Part shown: positions 9,542-17,568 of the stretch, piece by piece | Position numbering within the stretch: the stretch's first letter is position 1 | Layout: every line of letters starts with the position of its first letter | NCBI GenBank assembly: GCA_040219575.1 | Contig: JAVJSD010000139.1 | Location: 1-63,342, forward strand | Direction of reading: 5' to 3' | Length of the DNA: 63,342 nucleotides | Origin: JAVJSD01 sp040219575 | Lineage (GTDB): Bacteria > Planctomycetota > Planctomycetia > Pirellulales > Pirellulaceae | Translations under genes and position numbers: made by a program | Notes under the pieces: model-generated | Seen by the model: only the letters and a program-made list of their open reading frames with translations | Database searches by the model: none | Told to the model about the DNA's origin: nothing

Positions 9542-10003
9542 CTATTGCGAATTGTCACTGAGAATCTCATCAACATTGAGAATCGCCACGATGTCGTCAT
9601 CCAGCGTGTAAACGCTTTCGATGAAGCGGCCGTCGACGTCGGACACATTCGACGGCGGCGGCAACAACTGGTCCTGCGAAACCGCCAGGATGTCCGAGAT
9701 CCGATCGACCAGCAGGCCGACCAGTTCACCCTGGTGATGCACAATGAGATTTCTTGTCGCCGGTGTGAGTTGACAGGCGGGCAGCCCCAGAATCCGCCGC
9801 AGATCGATCGCCGTGACGACGTCGCCGCGGAGATTCAACACGCCTCGCACGCGGTCGGGAGCATGCGGAACCGAGGTGATGTCGAACTGACGATTGATCT
9901 CCTGGACATGATGGATGTCGATCGCCAGCAAGGTCTCTCCCAGGTAGAACGACGTCAGCTGCCGTTCCGATGCGTTGGTCCGTGTCAGACTGGTCGCACT
10001 CAT
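9542..10003 (-). CDS. cheW: CheW coupling protein
   Basis: This 153-residue CheW-like protein should bridge receptors and CheA. It has the two-lobed beta-barrel pattern with 'QLTSFYLGETLLAIDIHHVQEI' at the start, 'VRGVLNLRGDVVTAIDLR' in the middle and 'LVGLLVDRISDILAV' in the second lobe. The N-terminal dozen residues are extra. The ATG overlaps the cheA stop as ATGA, so it is coupled to cheA and precedes the two receptor genes. Confidence 0.95.
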   Translation of the reverse strand: MSATSLTRTNASERQLTSFYLGETLLAIDIHHVQEINRQFDITSVPHAPDRVRGVLNLRGDVVTAIDLRRILGLPACQLTPATRNLIVHHQGELVGLLVDRISDILAVSQDQLLPPPSNVSDVDGRFIESVYTLDDDIVAILNVDEILSDNSQ

Positions 10004-12741
10004 GATCCCACCTCCTCGAGTTCTTGAATTGGCCGCCGGGCCCGGGATTTCGAATCGACCGGCAGCATGCGGGACACCGAGGCCGTCAGCTTTTCCCGGT
10101 CCATCTTGACTTGGTAGTCGTCAATGCCGCACTCACGGCCGCGGTGAATGTCCTCGTTGGACGCCAGCGAGGTGAGCGCGATGATCGGCAAGTGCTTCAA
10201 CGCCGGGTTCGACTTGATCTTGCGACTCAGCTCCAGGCCGTTCATGTTGGGCATCTCGATGTCGGTGATGACCAGATCCACTTCGCTCTCGCTCAGGAGC
10301 TTGTTCCAGGCGATCTGTCCGTCCTCGCAAGCGATGACCTCGTACCCGCGATCCTCGAGGAAGGAAGCAACTTGATTGCGGAAGAACGTCGAGTCCTCGG
10401 CCAGCAGAATGACCGGCGCTCCGTCGCTCAGATCGACTTCCTCCCGCTCAAACCATTCCGCGTGCGAGGCCTCGGCGAGTTCGAAAACGTTGATCAATCG
10501 CGTCGTGTCGCCGTCGACGATCAGCGACCCCATCACGCCCGGCTCACGCAGCGTCGTTCGATCCAGCGCGATATCGACGTCGCGAATGTCACGCAGTTCG
10601 GGTGCGATCAAGCCGAACTCATGCCCATTGACGTCAAACACGATGGCGAAGAATCGCTCCAATTCCGGAGCCGCGCGAACCTGGATCAACTCGTCGAGCG
10701 ACAGCAACGGAAGCAACCCGCGGCTGTACTGGATGACCTTTTGATCTCCCACCGTTTCCAGCCGGTTGCTGGCGAATCGTTCGATCCGGACGACCAGGCT
10801 CATGGGAATGGCGAAGTGCTCGTTCGGATTGTTGGAGAACAGCAGCAGCGAATGCTTCTCTCCGCCTTGTCGGACTTCCTGCGCCTCGTCGGCGGCGGTG
10901 TCTTTGCCTTCAATGGTTTTCAGCTTGGCCTGGGCGACGATCCCCGCGGCGTCCAGAATCAGCGATACGTGGCCGTCGCCCAAGATGGTGGCGCCGGACA
11001 GACAGCGGCAGCCCTTCAAGTGGCGGCCCAATGGTTTGACGACGATTTCCTCGGAGTCATGCAGTCCGTCCACAACCAGCCCGCAGCGCGTCGCGCCGGC
11101 TTCCACGACGATGATGTTCGTTGCTTCGGCCAAGCGGGTTTCGGCGGCGCTGTCGCCGTCAAGCGGTTGTTTCGCGATGGTGGAACCCGCCGAGAGCACG
11201 CGAGACAGGTACACCAGCGGAAGCAGATCGCCGCGCAGCCGCAGGACGTCGGCGTCCTTGACGCGGCCGATGCGGGAATGGAACTCTTCGCGACGAACGC
11301 GGACCAGCTCCCGGATATTCGCCTGCGGCACGGCGTACCGTTCGCTGGCGGCGTGCACGATCAACGAGGGGATGATCGCCAGCGTCAACGGCAAGGTGAC
11401 GCGAACCAGGGTGCCGACGCCGACTTCCGACTCCACGTCGACCGAACCTCCCAGCTTCTCGATATTGGTGCGGACCACGTCCATTCCGACTCCCCGTCCG
11501 CTGACGTCGGTCACCTTGAGCGCGGTGGAGAAGCCGGGATGAAAGATGAGGCGAATGGCCTCCCGATCTCCCATGTATTCGGCCGCTTCGCTGGTGATCA
11601 CCCCCTTGGCGACCGCCTTCTCCTTCAGCTTGACCGGGTCGATTCCCGCCCCGTCGTCGCGAATGTCGATGCAGACCTTGCCGGCCATGTGATGGGCGCG
11701 CAGCTGGATCGTGCCGTTGGCGGCCTTTCCCGCGGCGGTTCGGGCCTGCGGCGATTCGATGCCGTGGTCGACCGAGTTGCGAATCAAGTGCGTGAGCGGA
11801 TCGGCGATGGCCTCGATGATGCCCTTGTCGACCTCGACGTCCTTGCCGTCGATCTCCAGGCGACAGTCCTTGCCCAACGAGGCGCTCAGGTCGCGGACGA
11901 CGCGCGGGAAGCGGTTGAACACGATGCCGATCTGCTGCATTCGCGTCTGCATGATCGCTTCCTGCAGCTCGCTCGTCACCTGATCGAGGCCGGCCGTGAT
12001 CGCGTCGAGATTCTTGGCCTCCGGCGAGGACACCGCTTGCAGCAACTGGTTGCGGCTGAGCACCAACTCGCCCGCCAGATTCATGAGTCGATCCAACACC
12101 GACACCGAGACGCGAATATTCGCATCCTGCTGAGCGGCGGGCGGCATGACCGAGCCGGAATTCATCGCCGAGGGGTCGGACGCGGCCGCGGCGGGATGCG
12201 GCGACGCCTCGTCGGGCATGACGCGCTGGGACTCCTCGCCCGGGCGACGATCCTCGATCGTGGACGTCGTCATCGCTCCGTCACAGGCCCGATCGCCAAC
12301 CTCCTGGTGGAAATCTCCGTTCGAAGTGTTCGGCTCCCCGACCGGCGACGGATCGTCGCTCGACTCGAGTATCCGGTCGAGCGCCGATTGCAGTTCGGAG
12401 ACGTCAACGTTGCTTGACCCGGGCACGTCGTTGATCAACGTGCGGAGTTGATCGGCGGCGCGGAGCATGGTGTCGACAATTGACGAAGTCGGCGCCAGTT
12501 CGCAGCCGCGGATTGCGTTGAGGACGTTTTCCAGACTATGCGCCAGCCGATTGATCGTCTGTAGTCCCAAGAAGCCGGCCGTGCCCTTGATCGAGTGCAC
12601 GGCCCGAAACACCGTGTTGACGAGGTCAACATCGATGTCCGCTCCGTTGGCTTCAATCTGCAGAAGCTGGCTCTCCACGTGAGCCAAGTGTTCATTCGAC
12701 TCAACCACAAAGTCGCCGATTAGTTCTGGATCGTCAAACAT
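10000..12741 (-). CDS. cheA: CheA histidine kinase with C-terminal receiver domain
   Basis: This 913-residue hybrid kinase starts the operon. The P1 phosphotransfer domain has H49 in 'FRAVHSIKGTAGFLG'. No clear P2 (CheY-binding) domain is seen; a low-complexity linker spans about 130-205. The dimerisation helix pair begins near 210. The ATPase domain has N box 'LIRNSVDHGIE' (319-329), G1 'DDGAGID' (362-368) and G2 'SGRGVGMDVV' (414-423). A CheW-like P5 domain follows, then a second CheW-like stretch around 640-770, then a receiver domain (775-895) with phosphoacceptor D827 ('ITDIEMP') and K879. A fused receiver may act as phosphate sink or output. No free cheY is in the window. Confidence 0.95.
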   Translation of the reverse strand: MFDDPELIGDFVVESNEHLAHVESQLLQIEANGADIDVDLVNTVFRAVHSIKGTAGFLGLQTINRLAHSLENVLNAIRGCELAPTSSIVDTMLRAADQLRTLINDVPGSSNVDVSELQSALDRILESSDDPSPVGEPNTSNGDFHQEVGDRACDGAMTTSTIEDRRPGEESQRVMPDEASPHPAAAASDPSAMNSGSVMPPAAQQDANIRVSVSVLDRLMNLAGELVLSRNQLLQAVSSPEAKNLDAITAGLDQVTSELQEAIMQTRMQQIGIVFNRFPRVVRDLSASLGKDCRLEIDGKDVEVDKGIIEAIADPLTHLIRNSVDHGIESPQARTAAGKAANGTIQLRAHHMAGKVCIDIRDDGAGIDPVKLKEKAVAKGVITSEAAEYMGDREAIRLIFHPGFSTALKVTDVSGRGVGMDVVRTNIEKLGGSVDVESEVGVGTLVRVTLPLTLAIIPSLIVHAASERYAVPQANIRELVRVRREEFHSRIGRVKDADVLRLRGDLLPLVYLSRVLSAGSTIAKQPLDGDSAAETRLAEATNIIVVEAGATRCGLVVDGLHDSEEIVVKPLGRHLKGCRCLSGATILGDGHVSLILDAAGIVAQAKLKTIEGKDTAADEAQEVRQGGEKHSLLLFSNNPNEHFAIPMSLVVRIERFASNRLETVGDQKVIQYSRGLLPLLSLDELIQVRAAPELERFFAIVFDVNGHEFGLIAPELRDIRDVDIALDRTTLREPGVMGSLIVDGDTTRLINVFELAEASHAEWFEREEVDLSDGAPVILLAEDSTFFRNQVASFLEDRGYEVIACEDGQIAWNKLLSESEVDLVITDIEMPNMNGLELSRKIKSNPALKHLPIIALTSLASNEDIHRGRECGIDDYQVKMDREKLTASVSRMLPVDSKSRARRPIQELEEVGS

Positions 12742-13418
12742 GCGTTCCGCCTCGCCATCGTTGGTGGTGTGTCGTCGGTCGCCTCGAGCGATTCAAACAC
12801 CGGCGACCGGTCTCGTCCGGGATCACGCTCCCTGCGTGGGCGTTCGCACCGCACTTCGGATTTCCGAACTTCGGCTAACCACGGTCTGCTGCCCCTCTTG
12901 CGGCTAGTCGATTCTCCCGATCTGGAAGTGTAGGTTGCATTTTTTGAAGGTGGACTTCTTGCAAAAATCAGATTGCATTCAGGGCGGCGAAGGAGTCCCT
13001 CCGAACGCCCTGACGGGGCGACTGCGGGTAGCCGCGAAGGAGACGGCGGCGGTCCTACCGAATCGTCGGCCGTGGTTTTGGCCAAGCGCTTGCGCCGCTC
13101 GATGGCTGCGACGCTTGGGAATCCTGCCGACGACATAAGGGTCGATGCTGGCTCGGCGCGCACCGCCATGAAACCATCCGCGGATCGTCGAATCAGAGGC
13201 ACGTCCAGGATGCAAGCGACACGGCGGGAGAGCGCAAGCGGCGTTTCAGAGGAGATCTCGAAGGCGCCGCTTCGATGGCTTGCGCGGCTCGACACACGGC
13301 CCGGTGATGATCGAGCACCTACCCACTCGATGTTGACGACAGGGCAACGGCCCAGTGACTTGGTCCTAGTGATCTAGCCACTCGATGCAGACGACTCCGC
13401 CACGGGCCGGAGAGACGA
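12742..13418. other. Intergenic region upstream of cheA
   Basis: This 677-bp stretch holds the leader of the chemosensory operon. Overlapping open frames on both strands have Arg-rich or unrelated composition and I reject them. The cheA start is preceded on its strand by 'GAGGCGGAA'. I looked for -24/-12 and flagellar-type promoters and saw none I could support. Near 13300-13400 there is an imperfect direct repetition of 'ccactcgatg..gacgac'. I see nothing else. Confidence 0.4.
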
Positions 13419-13901
13419 TCACTTGATGGCGACGGTGCGGGCACTGGCTAATACAGATTTTAGCTCTTGCCCGTAGACAGGGAGCGTCTTTCCATCGTTG
13501 TAGGTAACGTAAACGGTTCCACTAAATGAGATGGAAGGACCTTTGCCTACTTGGTAGATCAACGGGATCTCAAGCACCCCAGAGGGTTCTACGTTGTAGG
13601 CACACTCAAGAGGAACCGATTGCCCACATAGGCACGCCGATTCCGAGCATCGACATACCGAACCCGTGCAATGATCGCAAGCGAACACCGCAGACTCTAC
13701 AGACACCGGTTGCTGCGATGATGCATTGTGGAGAACAAGAGTGCCGTTCTGCCTTGTGTGCTGGAAGACAAGTTTCGACTCAGCAGACTCTACTTGCTGT
13801 TGCCAATGCTCTTTTTCGGCAGAGTAATGATCCAACTGCACCCAGAGGTGCGCCCCTGTAAGGAGTATGGTGACAGTCGCCGTGAACTTCGAATCTTGCA
13901 T
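13419..13901 (-). CDS. Orphan Cys-rich protein with N-terminal membrane or signal segment
   Basis: I do not recognise this 160-residue protein. A hydrophobic stretch at about residues 7-21 is followed by a short charged helix ('QLDHYSAEKEHWQQQVESAES'-type, possibly coiled). The core has a beta-rich part and a cluster of seven Cys in 26 residues (75, 78, 83, 85, 90, 92, 100) with CxxC, CxC and CxC spacing that could bind metal or form disulfides. Its G+C content is visibly lower than that of neighbouring genes, which suggests recent acquisition. It sits between cheA and a tRNA-Val gene, a common site for integrated DNA. No integrase is nearby. Confidence 0.65.
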   Translation of the reverse strand: MQDSKFTATVTILLTGAHLWVQLDHYSAEKEHWQQQVESAESKLVFQHTRQNGTLVLHNASSQQPVSVESAVFACDHCTGSVCRCSESACLCGQSVPLECAYNVEPSGVLEIPLIYQVGKGPSISFSGTVYVTYNDGKTLPVYGQELKSVLASARTVAIK

Positions 13902-14029
13902 CCTGCACCCCCAATCGACGTGTCTAATCGTTATTCGTCTCCATCATCGAATTATCGCCATTTTCGGAGGGAAGGCTAGTCTACTACGAGCGTTTCCATA
14001 CGTGGCCACGATGCAGACGGTCTAGGAAG

Positions 14030-14103
14030 TGGGCCGTGACGGACTTGAACCGCCGACATCCGCCGTGTAAAGGCGGCGCTCTAGCCAACTGAGCTAACGG
14101 CCC
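14030..14103 (-). tRNA. tRNA-Val (anticodon TAC)
   Basis: The reverse strand folds as a 74-nt cloverleaf. The acceptor stem GGGCCGT pairs with ACGGCCC and leaves discriminator A. The D arm is GCTC..GAGC. The anticodon stem CCGCC/GGCGG encloses loop TTTACAC, giving anticodon TAC (valine, codon GTA). The T stem GGCGG/CCGTC encloses TTCAAGT. The 3' CCA is not encoded. Confidence 0.97.
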
Positions 14104-14378
14104 GAAAGTGTAGGTACAGCACACCCAATCGTAGCTTCCGTCGTCGAAGCGTGTCAACGCGTTGCACAACCCGCGGCGGATGGAGTGTCTTGCCTCAGTT
14201 GGAACTGGAACGCGGGCGAAACGGAGGCGGCCTACGCAGGCGACTTCACCTGTTCGTCTTCCCGAGTTTGTGCGTGTCGGGTGTGATTTTCCTACACCGG
14301 CGAGGTCGTCGTTTCCTACAATGATTTGCGCGGCGATGCTCACGACGGCGCGGTTCGGCGGCGATCAGGGAGACAGTG

Positions 14379-16112
14379 ATGGTGAATACTCCCCGGCGGT
14401 ACTTTTTTTCGCGGCGCTGGCTGCAACTAAGCTTGCGGTCGTTTCTGGTGCTGACGGTCCTCACGTCGCTGGCCATGACCTGGGGCTACCGTGCGCTGAT
14501 CGGCCCTCCGTCGCCGCGGCCTGATCCGCAGCAGCAGATCGTCCCCACCGATTGGGACATCGGCGGCTTCGACCGCAAAACCGGCGCCTGGAAAAAAGCG
14601 GCGGCGCGGAATGTGAAATGGGTGGCGCCGCTCGGTTCGCAAACCTACGGCGCGCCGGTGGTTTTTGGTGGAAAGGTGTTCGTCGGCACCAACAACGGCG
14701 CGGGCTACCTCAAGCGATATCCCCGCGACGTCGACCTGGGCGTGCTGCTCTGCTTCGCCGTCGACGACGGCCGCTTCCTGTGGCAGCACTCCAACGAGAA
14801 ACTGCCGACCGGCCGCGTCCACGACTGGCCGCTGCAAGGCGTGTGCAGCCGGCCCTGGGTGGAAGACGATCGGTTGTGGTACGTGACGAACCGCTGCGAG
14901 GTGGTCTGTCTCGACACCGATGGCTTTCACGACGGAGAGAACGACGGACCGCTGCTCACCGAGCCGCACGAAAGCCTCGACGAGGCCGACGTCGTCTGGA
15001 AGCTGGATATGATGGGCCAACTCGGCGTCTCGCCCCACAATATGAGCGCCTGCAACGTGTTGGCCGTCGGGCGGCGGCTGTTCGTCTGCACGTCGAACGG
15101 TCTCGACGAGTCGCACATCAAACTGCCCAAGCCCGACGCCCCCAGCTTCCTCTGCCTCGACAAGAACACCGGCGAGGTTCTCTGGAGCGACAACTCACCC
15201 GGCAAGAACATTCTCCACGGCCAGTGGGGATCGCCCGCCTATGGCGTGTTGGGCGGGGCGCCGCAGGTTCTCTTCCCCGGCGGCGACGGCTGGTTGTACA
15301 GTTTCGATCCGGCGGGCACGCCCGAGGGAAAGAGCAAGCTGCTCTGGAAGTTCGACTGCAATCCGAAAACGGCGGCATGGATGCTGGGCGGGCGCGGCAC
15401 GCGGAACAACCTGGTGGCGACGCCGATTCTGCATCAGGGGCTGGTGTACATCAGCACCGGCCAGGATCCGGAGCATGGCGAAGGCGCGGGGCTCTTGTGG
15501 TGCATCGATCCCACGCGGCGCGGCGACGTCAGCCCGGAGTTGGTGTTCAACAAGTCCGATCCCAACACGCCGATCCCCCACAAACGAATTCAAGCATGCG
15601 ATCCTTCGCAGGGCGACTTCACGCGAAGCAACCCGAACTCGGCCGAGGTCTGGCGTTACACGCAGCACGACCACAACGGCGACAGCGTCATCGATTTCGA
15701 GGAGCAGTTTCACCGCAGCATCGGATACCCGGCGATCAAGGGCGATCTGCTGCTGGTGAACGATTTCAGCGGACTGGTGCATTGCCTCGACGTGCATACC
15801 GGCAAGCCGCACTGGACGTACGATCAGCTGGCGGCCTGCTGGTCTTCGCCGACGATCTTCGGCGACCACCTGTACACCACTGACGAAGACGGCGACGTGG
15901 CGATCTTCCCGCTCTCGGCCGATCCCGCCGTCGCCCTGCCGGGCGGGATGCCCATCATCGAAATCATGATGGACAACTCCCTCTACGCGACGCCCACCGC
16001 CGCCGACAACGTGCTGTACATCACCAACAAGACGCACCTGTTCGCGATCGCCGAACCAGAGAAACCAACGCGGATTCTCGAGACGGACGGGCGAACCGCT
16101 GACGAACCATAG
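14379..16112 (+). CDS. PQQ-binding-like beta-propeller protein, membrane anchored
   Basis: The protein (577 residues) begins with a planctomycete-type N-terminus, 'RRWLQLSLRSFLVLTVLTSLAM', that forms one membrane segment at about residues 15-40. The remainder reads as an outer-membrane BamB/PQQ-dehydrogenase-like propeller, with repeated blades such as 'GAPVVFGGKVFVGTNNG', 'LLCFAVDDGRFLWQH', 'FLCLDKNTGEVLWSD' and 'VHCLDVHTGKPHWTYDQ'. A 'DHNGDSVIDFEEQF' segment near residue 430 looks like an EF-hand-type calcium loop inside the propeller. No catalytic dehydrogenase signature is evident, so an enzymatic role is not supported. ATG 14379 follows 'GGGAG'; an adjacent GTG is also possible. Confidence 0.85.
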   Translation: MVNTPRRYFFSRRWLQLSLRSFLVLTVLTSLAMTWGYRALIGPPSPRPDPQQQIVPTDWDIGGFDRKTGAWKKAAARNVKWVAPLGSQTYGAPVVFGGKVFVGTNNGAGYLKRYPRDVDLGVLLCFAVDDGRFLWQHSNEKLPTGRVHDWPLQGVCSRPWVEDDRLWYVTNRCEVVCLDTDGFHDGENDGPLLTEPHESLDEADVVWKLDMMGQLGVSPHNMSACNVLAVGRRLFVCTSNGLDESHIKLPKPDAPSFLCLDKNTGEVLWSDNSPGKNILHGQWGSPAYGVLGGAPQVLFPGGDGWLYSFDPAGTPEGKSKLLWKFDCNPKTAAWMLGGRGTRNNLVATPILHQGLVYISTGQDPEHGEGAGLLWCIDPTRRGDVSPELVFNKSDPNTPIPHKRIQACDPSQGDFTRSNPNSAEVWRYTQHDHNGDSVIDFEEQFHRSIGYPAIKGDLLLVNDFSGLVHCLDVHTGKPHWTYDQLAACWSSPTIFGDHLYTTDEDGDVAIFPLSADPAVALPGGMPIIEIMMDNSLYATPTAADNVLYITNKTHLFAIAEPEKPTRILETDGRTADEP

Positions 16113-16193
16113 TGCGGCGCCGGTCGGCGAGATTTGGCGAAGATCTTTCGCGTTCCGCGTGCCTTGGCGGTTTCCTGCTTCTGCGCGACGCGT

Positions 16194-16748
16194 TCAAACC
16201 ACATCGACCGCGCCGCACGTCAGGCAACGGGAGCGGACGCTGTCGCCGCGGCGGTCGAAGCCGACCTCGACCTCGACCGCGCAGACCGTACAAGGCGTCG
16301 TGAAGGTGGCGACGCCCTGCAGCCGGGCGAAGTACTTCGGAGAGAACAGATCGCCGCCGGCCAACAGCCGGTCGAGATAATCGCGCGACGGCGAGAGTCC
16401 TTCCCCGGTCTTGTCTTCCCGAGCCCGGTACGCGAAAGCGGCCTGCTCCGCGCCGTCGACGACGATTCTTACGTCGATACGGTGGTAGTGATGGGGATGC
16501 CGTTCGGAGAGATCCAGTGGCGGCAACGCGCTGTCGGACAATTCGTACAGCGCCCCTTCCACGCACTGGCCCACCGCCGGGACGATGTTCGCATAGCCGA
16601 CGCCGGCAGGAGAACCCGGACGCAAGGCCCGCTTGTCGAACCGCAGGGCGAAGTCGCGCAGCTGCGCCGCGCGTCGGCTGTTGTAGGCGACGCCTTTGGC
16701 CCGCATCACGCGCCGGTCAAGGTTCGAGCCGTAGGCGAAATAGAGCAT
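16194..16748 (-). CDS. Gamma-glutamylcyclotransferase-like protein with C-terminal zinc ribbon
   Basis: This 184-residue protein opens with 'MLYFAYGSNLDRRVM', the substrate-binding YGSN motif of the GGCT/AIG2 fold, and continues with 'GYANIVPAVGQCVEGALYEL' and the usual beta strands. Such enzymes cyclise gamma-glutamyl groups to 5-oxoproline. The C-terminal about 30 residues add two CxxC pairs, 'CTVC' and 'CLTC', 17 residues apart, which looks like a zinc ribbon and is unusual for the family. The ATG is chosen because the YGSN motif always lies at the extreme N-terminus. The upstream gene on the same strand is a lipoprotein, 85 bp away. Confidence 0.85.
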   Translation of the reverse strand: MLYFAYGSNLDRRVMRAKGVAYNSRRAAQLRDFALRFDKRALRPGSPAGVGYANIVPAVGQCVEGALYELSDSALPPLDLSERHPHHYHRIDVRIVVDGAEQAAFAYRAREDKTGEGLSPSRDYLDRLLAGGDLFSPKYFARLQGVATFTTPCTVCAVEVEVGFDRRGDSVRSRCLTCGAVDVV

Positions 16749-16833
16749 GGAGCGTTTGAGAGTAGATTCGCGTGAAAGGATCCGCCGCCATCGGCGCAAA
16801 CACTTGCACAGGCGATGACGAATCTTAGCCGCA

Positions 16834-17511
16834 TCACGAGCCGCGCGACCATATCTCGTCTTGCTGGTCGCCGTAGGCGGCGAGTTCGATCGTGAGCTCC
16901 GTGGCGGGAGCACTGGCGGACCACTCCGGCGCGGGCCGCCAACTGGAGTGATAGGCCACGATTCTGGCGACCGGCGCCTCACGACTCAGCCAGACCGTGC
17001 TGCTGTGGGCGCCGAATTCGCTCTGCGACAAACGATCCAGACGGCGACAGGCGAACGTGCGATCACCGATCGTGTATTGCTCACTCAACTCCTTCACCAC
17101 GCCGCCCTCGCCCAGAGGCCCAATCATCGCGTGAACCAACTCGGCGGAGTTCAAGCCAGTCAGCGGAACCAGGAACTCGCCCGACTCGGGGTTTTCGTCG
17201 TCGTTGCTCCATTGAATCTGCGCCACACCTGCGGGCGCCTCGCGCGAGGTGGGCCTGGCGACGCGACCGACTTCGAAGCGATAGGCGATCGACCGAGTTC
17301 GCGGCACCGGTTCGGCCGTCTTCACCACCGTGCCGGTGAGCAATTGCCACTGACCGGGCCGCAAGTCGTGGAACGTGGAAGCGTCGTTGGCGGCTTGGTC
17401 GAGGGTTGCGTCCGGCCGCGCGGCCGCATCTCCCCCGCTGGCGTCGTCGCCCGCGCCGCAACCCAGCAGCACGGGAAAACACAGCAACGTCAAGGCGAAC
17501 GGGAGACGCAT
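16834..17511 (-). CDS. Putative lipoprotein of unknown function
   Basis: I do not recognise the family. The 225-residue protein has a signal sequence ending in a lipobox, 'FPVLLGCGAG', with the lipidated Cys near residue 18, followed by a short low-complexity Asp/Ala linker. The mature part is mostly beta-strand and hydrophilic, with 'LRPGQWQLLTGTVVKTAEP' near its start, suggesting a soluble beta-rich domain on the inner face of the outer membrane or in the periplasm. The ATG at 17511 is preferred over an upstream TTG. It may be co-transcribed with the downstream cyclotransferase-like gene. Confidence 0.7.
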   Translation of the reverse strand: MRLPFALTLLCFPVLLGCGAGDDASGGDAAARPDATLDQAANDASTFHDLRPGQWQLLTGTVVKTAEPVPRTRSIAYRFEVGRVARPTSREAPAGVAQIQWSNDDENPESGEFLVPLTGLNSAELVHAMIGPLGEGGVVKELSEQYTIGDRTFACRRLDRLSQSEFGAHSSTVWLSREAPVARIVAYHSSWRPAPEWSASAPATELTIELAAYGDQQDEIWSRGS

Positions 17512-17568
17512 ACGAGTTGAAGAACGCAATGGACCGTGTCGCAGCGTCTGTTAGGGGAAAGCGCCTGT

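Noticed and set aside
12720..13377. Overlapping open frames on both strands upstream of cheA
   Set aside because: No ribosome-binding site, no recognisable motif, and Ser/Arg-rich composition. They are probably non-coding.
14030..14103. tRNA-Val as attachment site of an integrated element
   Set aside because: No integrase gene and no second copy of the tRNA 3' end were seen near the low-G+C orphan, so integration is only a possibility.
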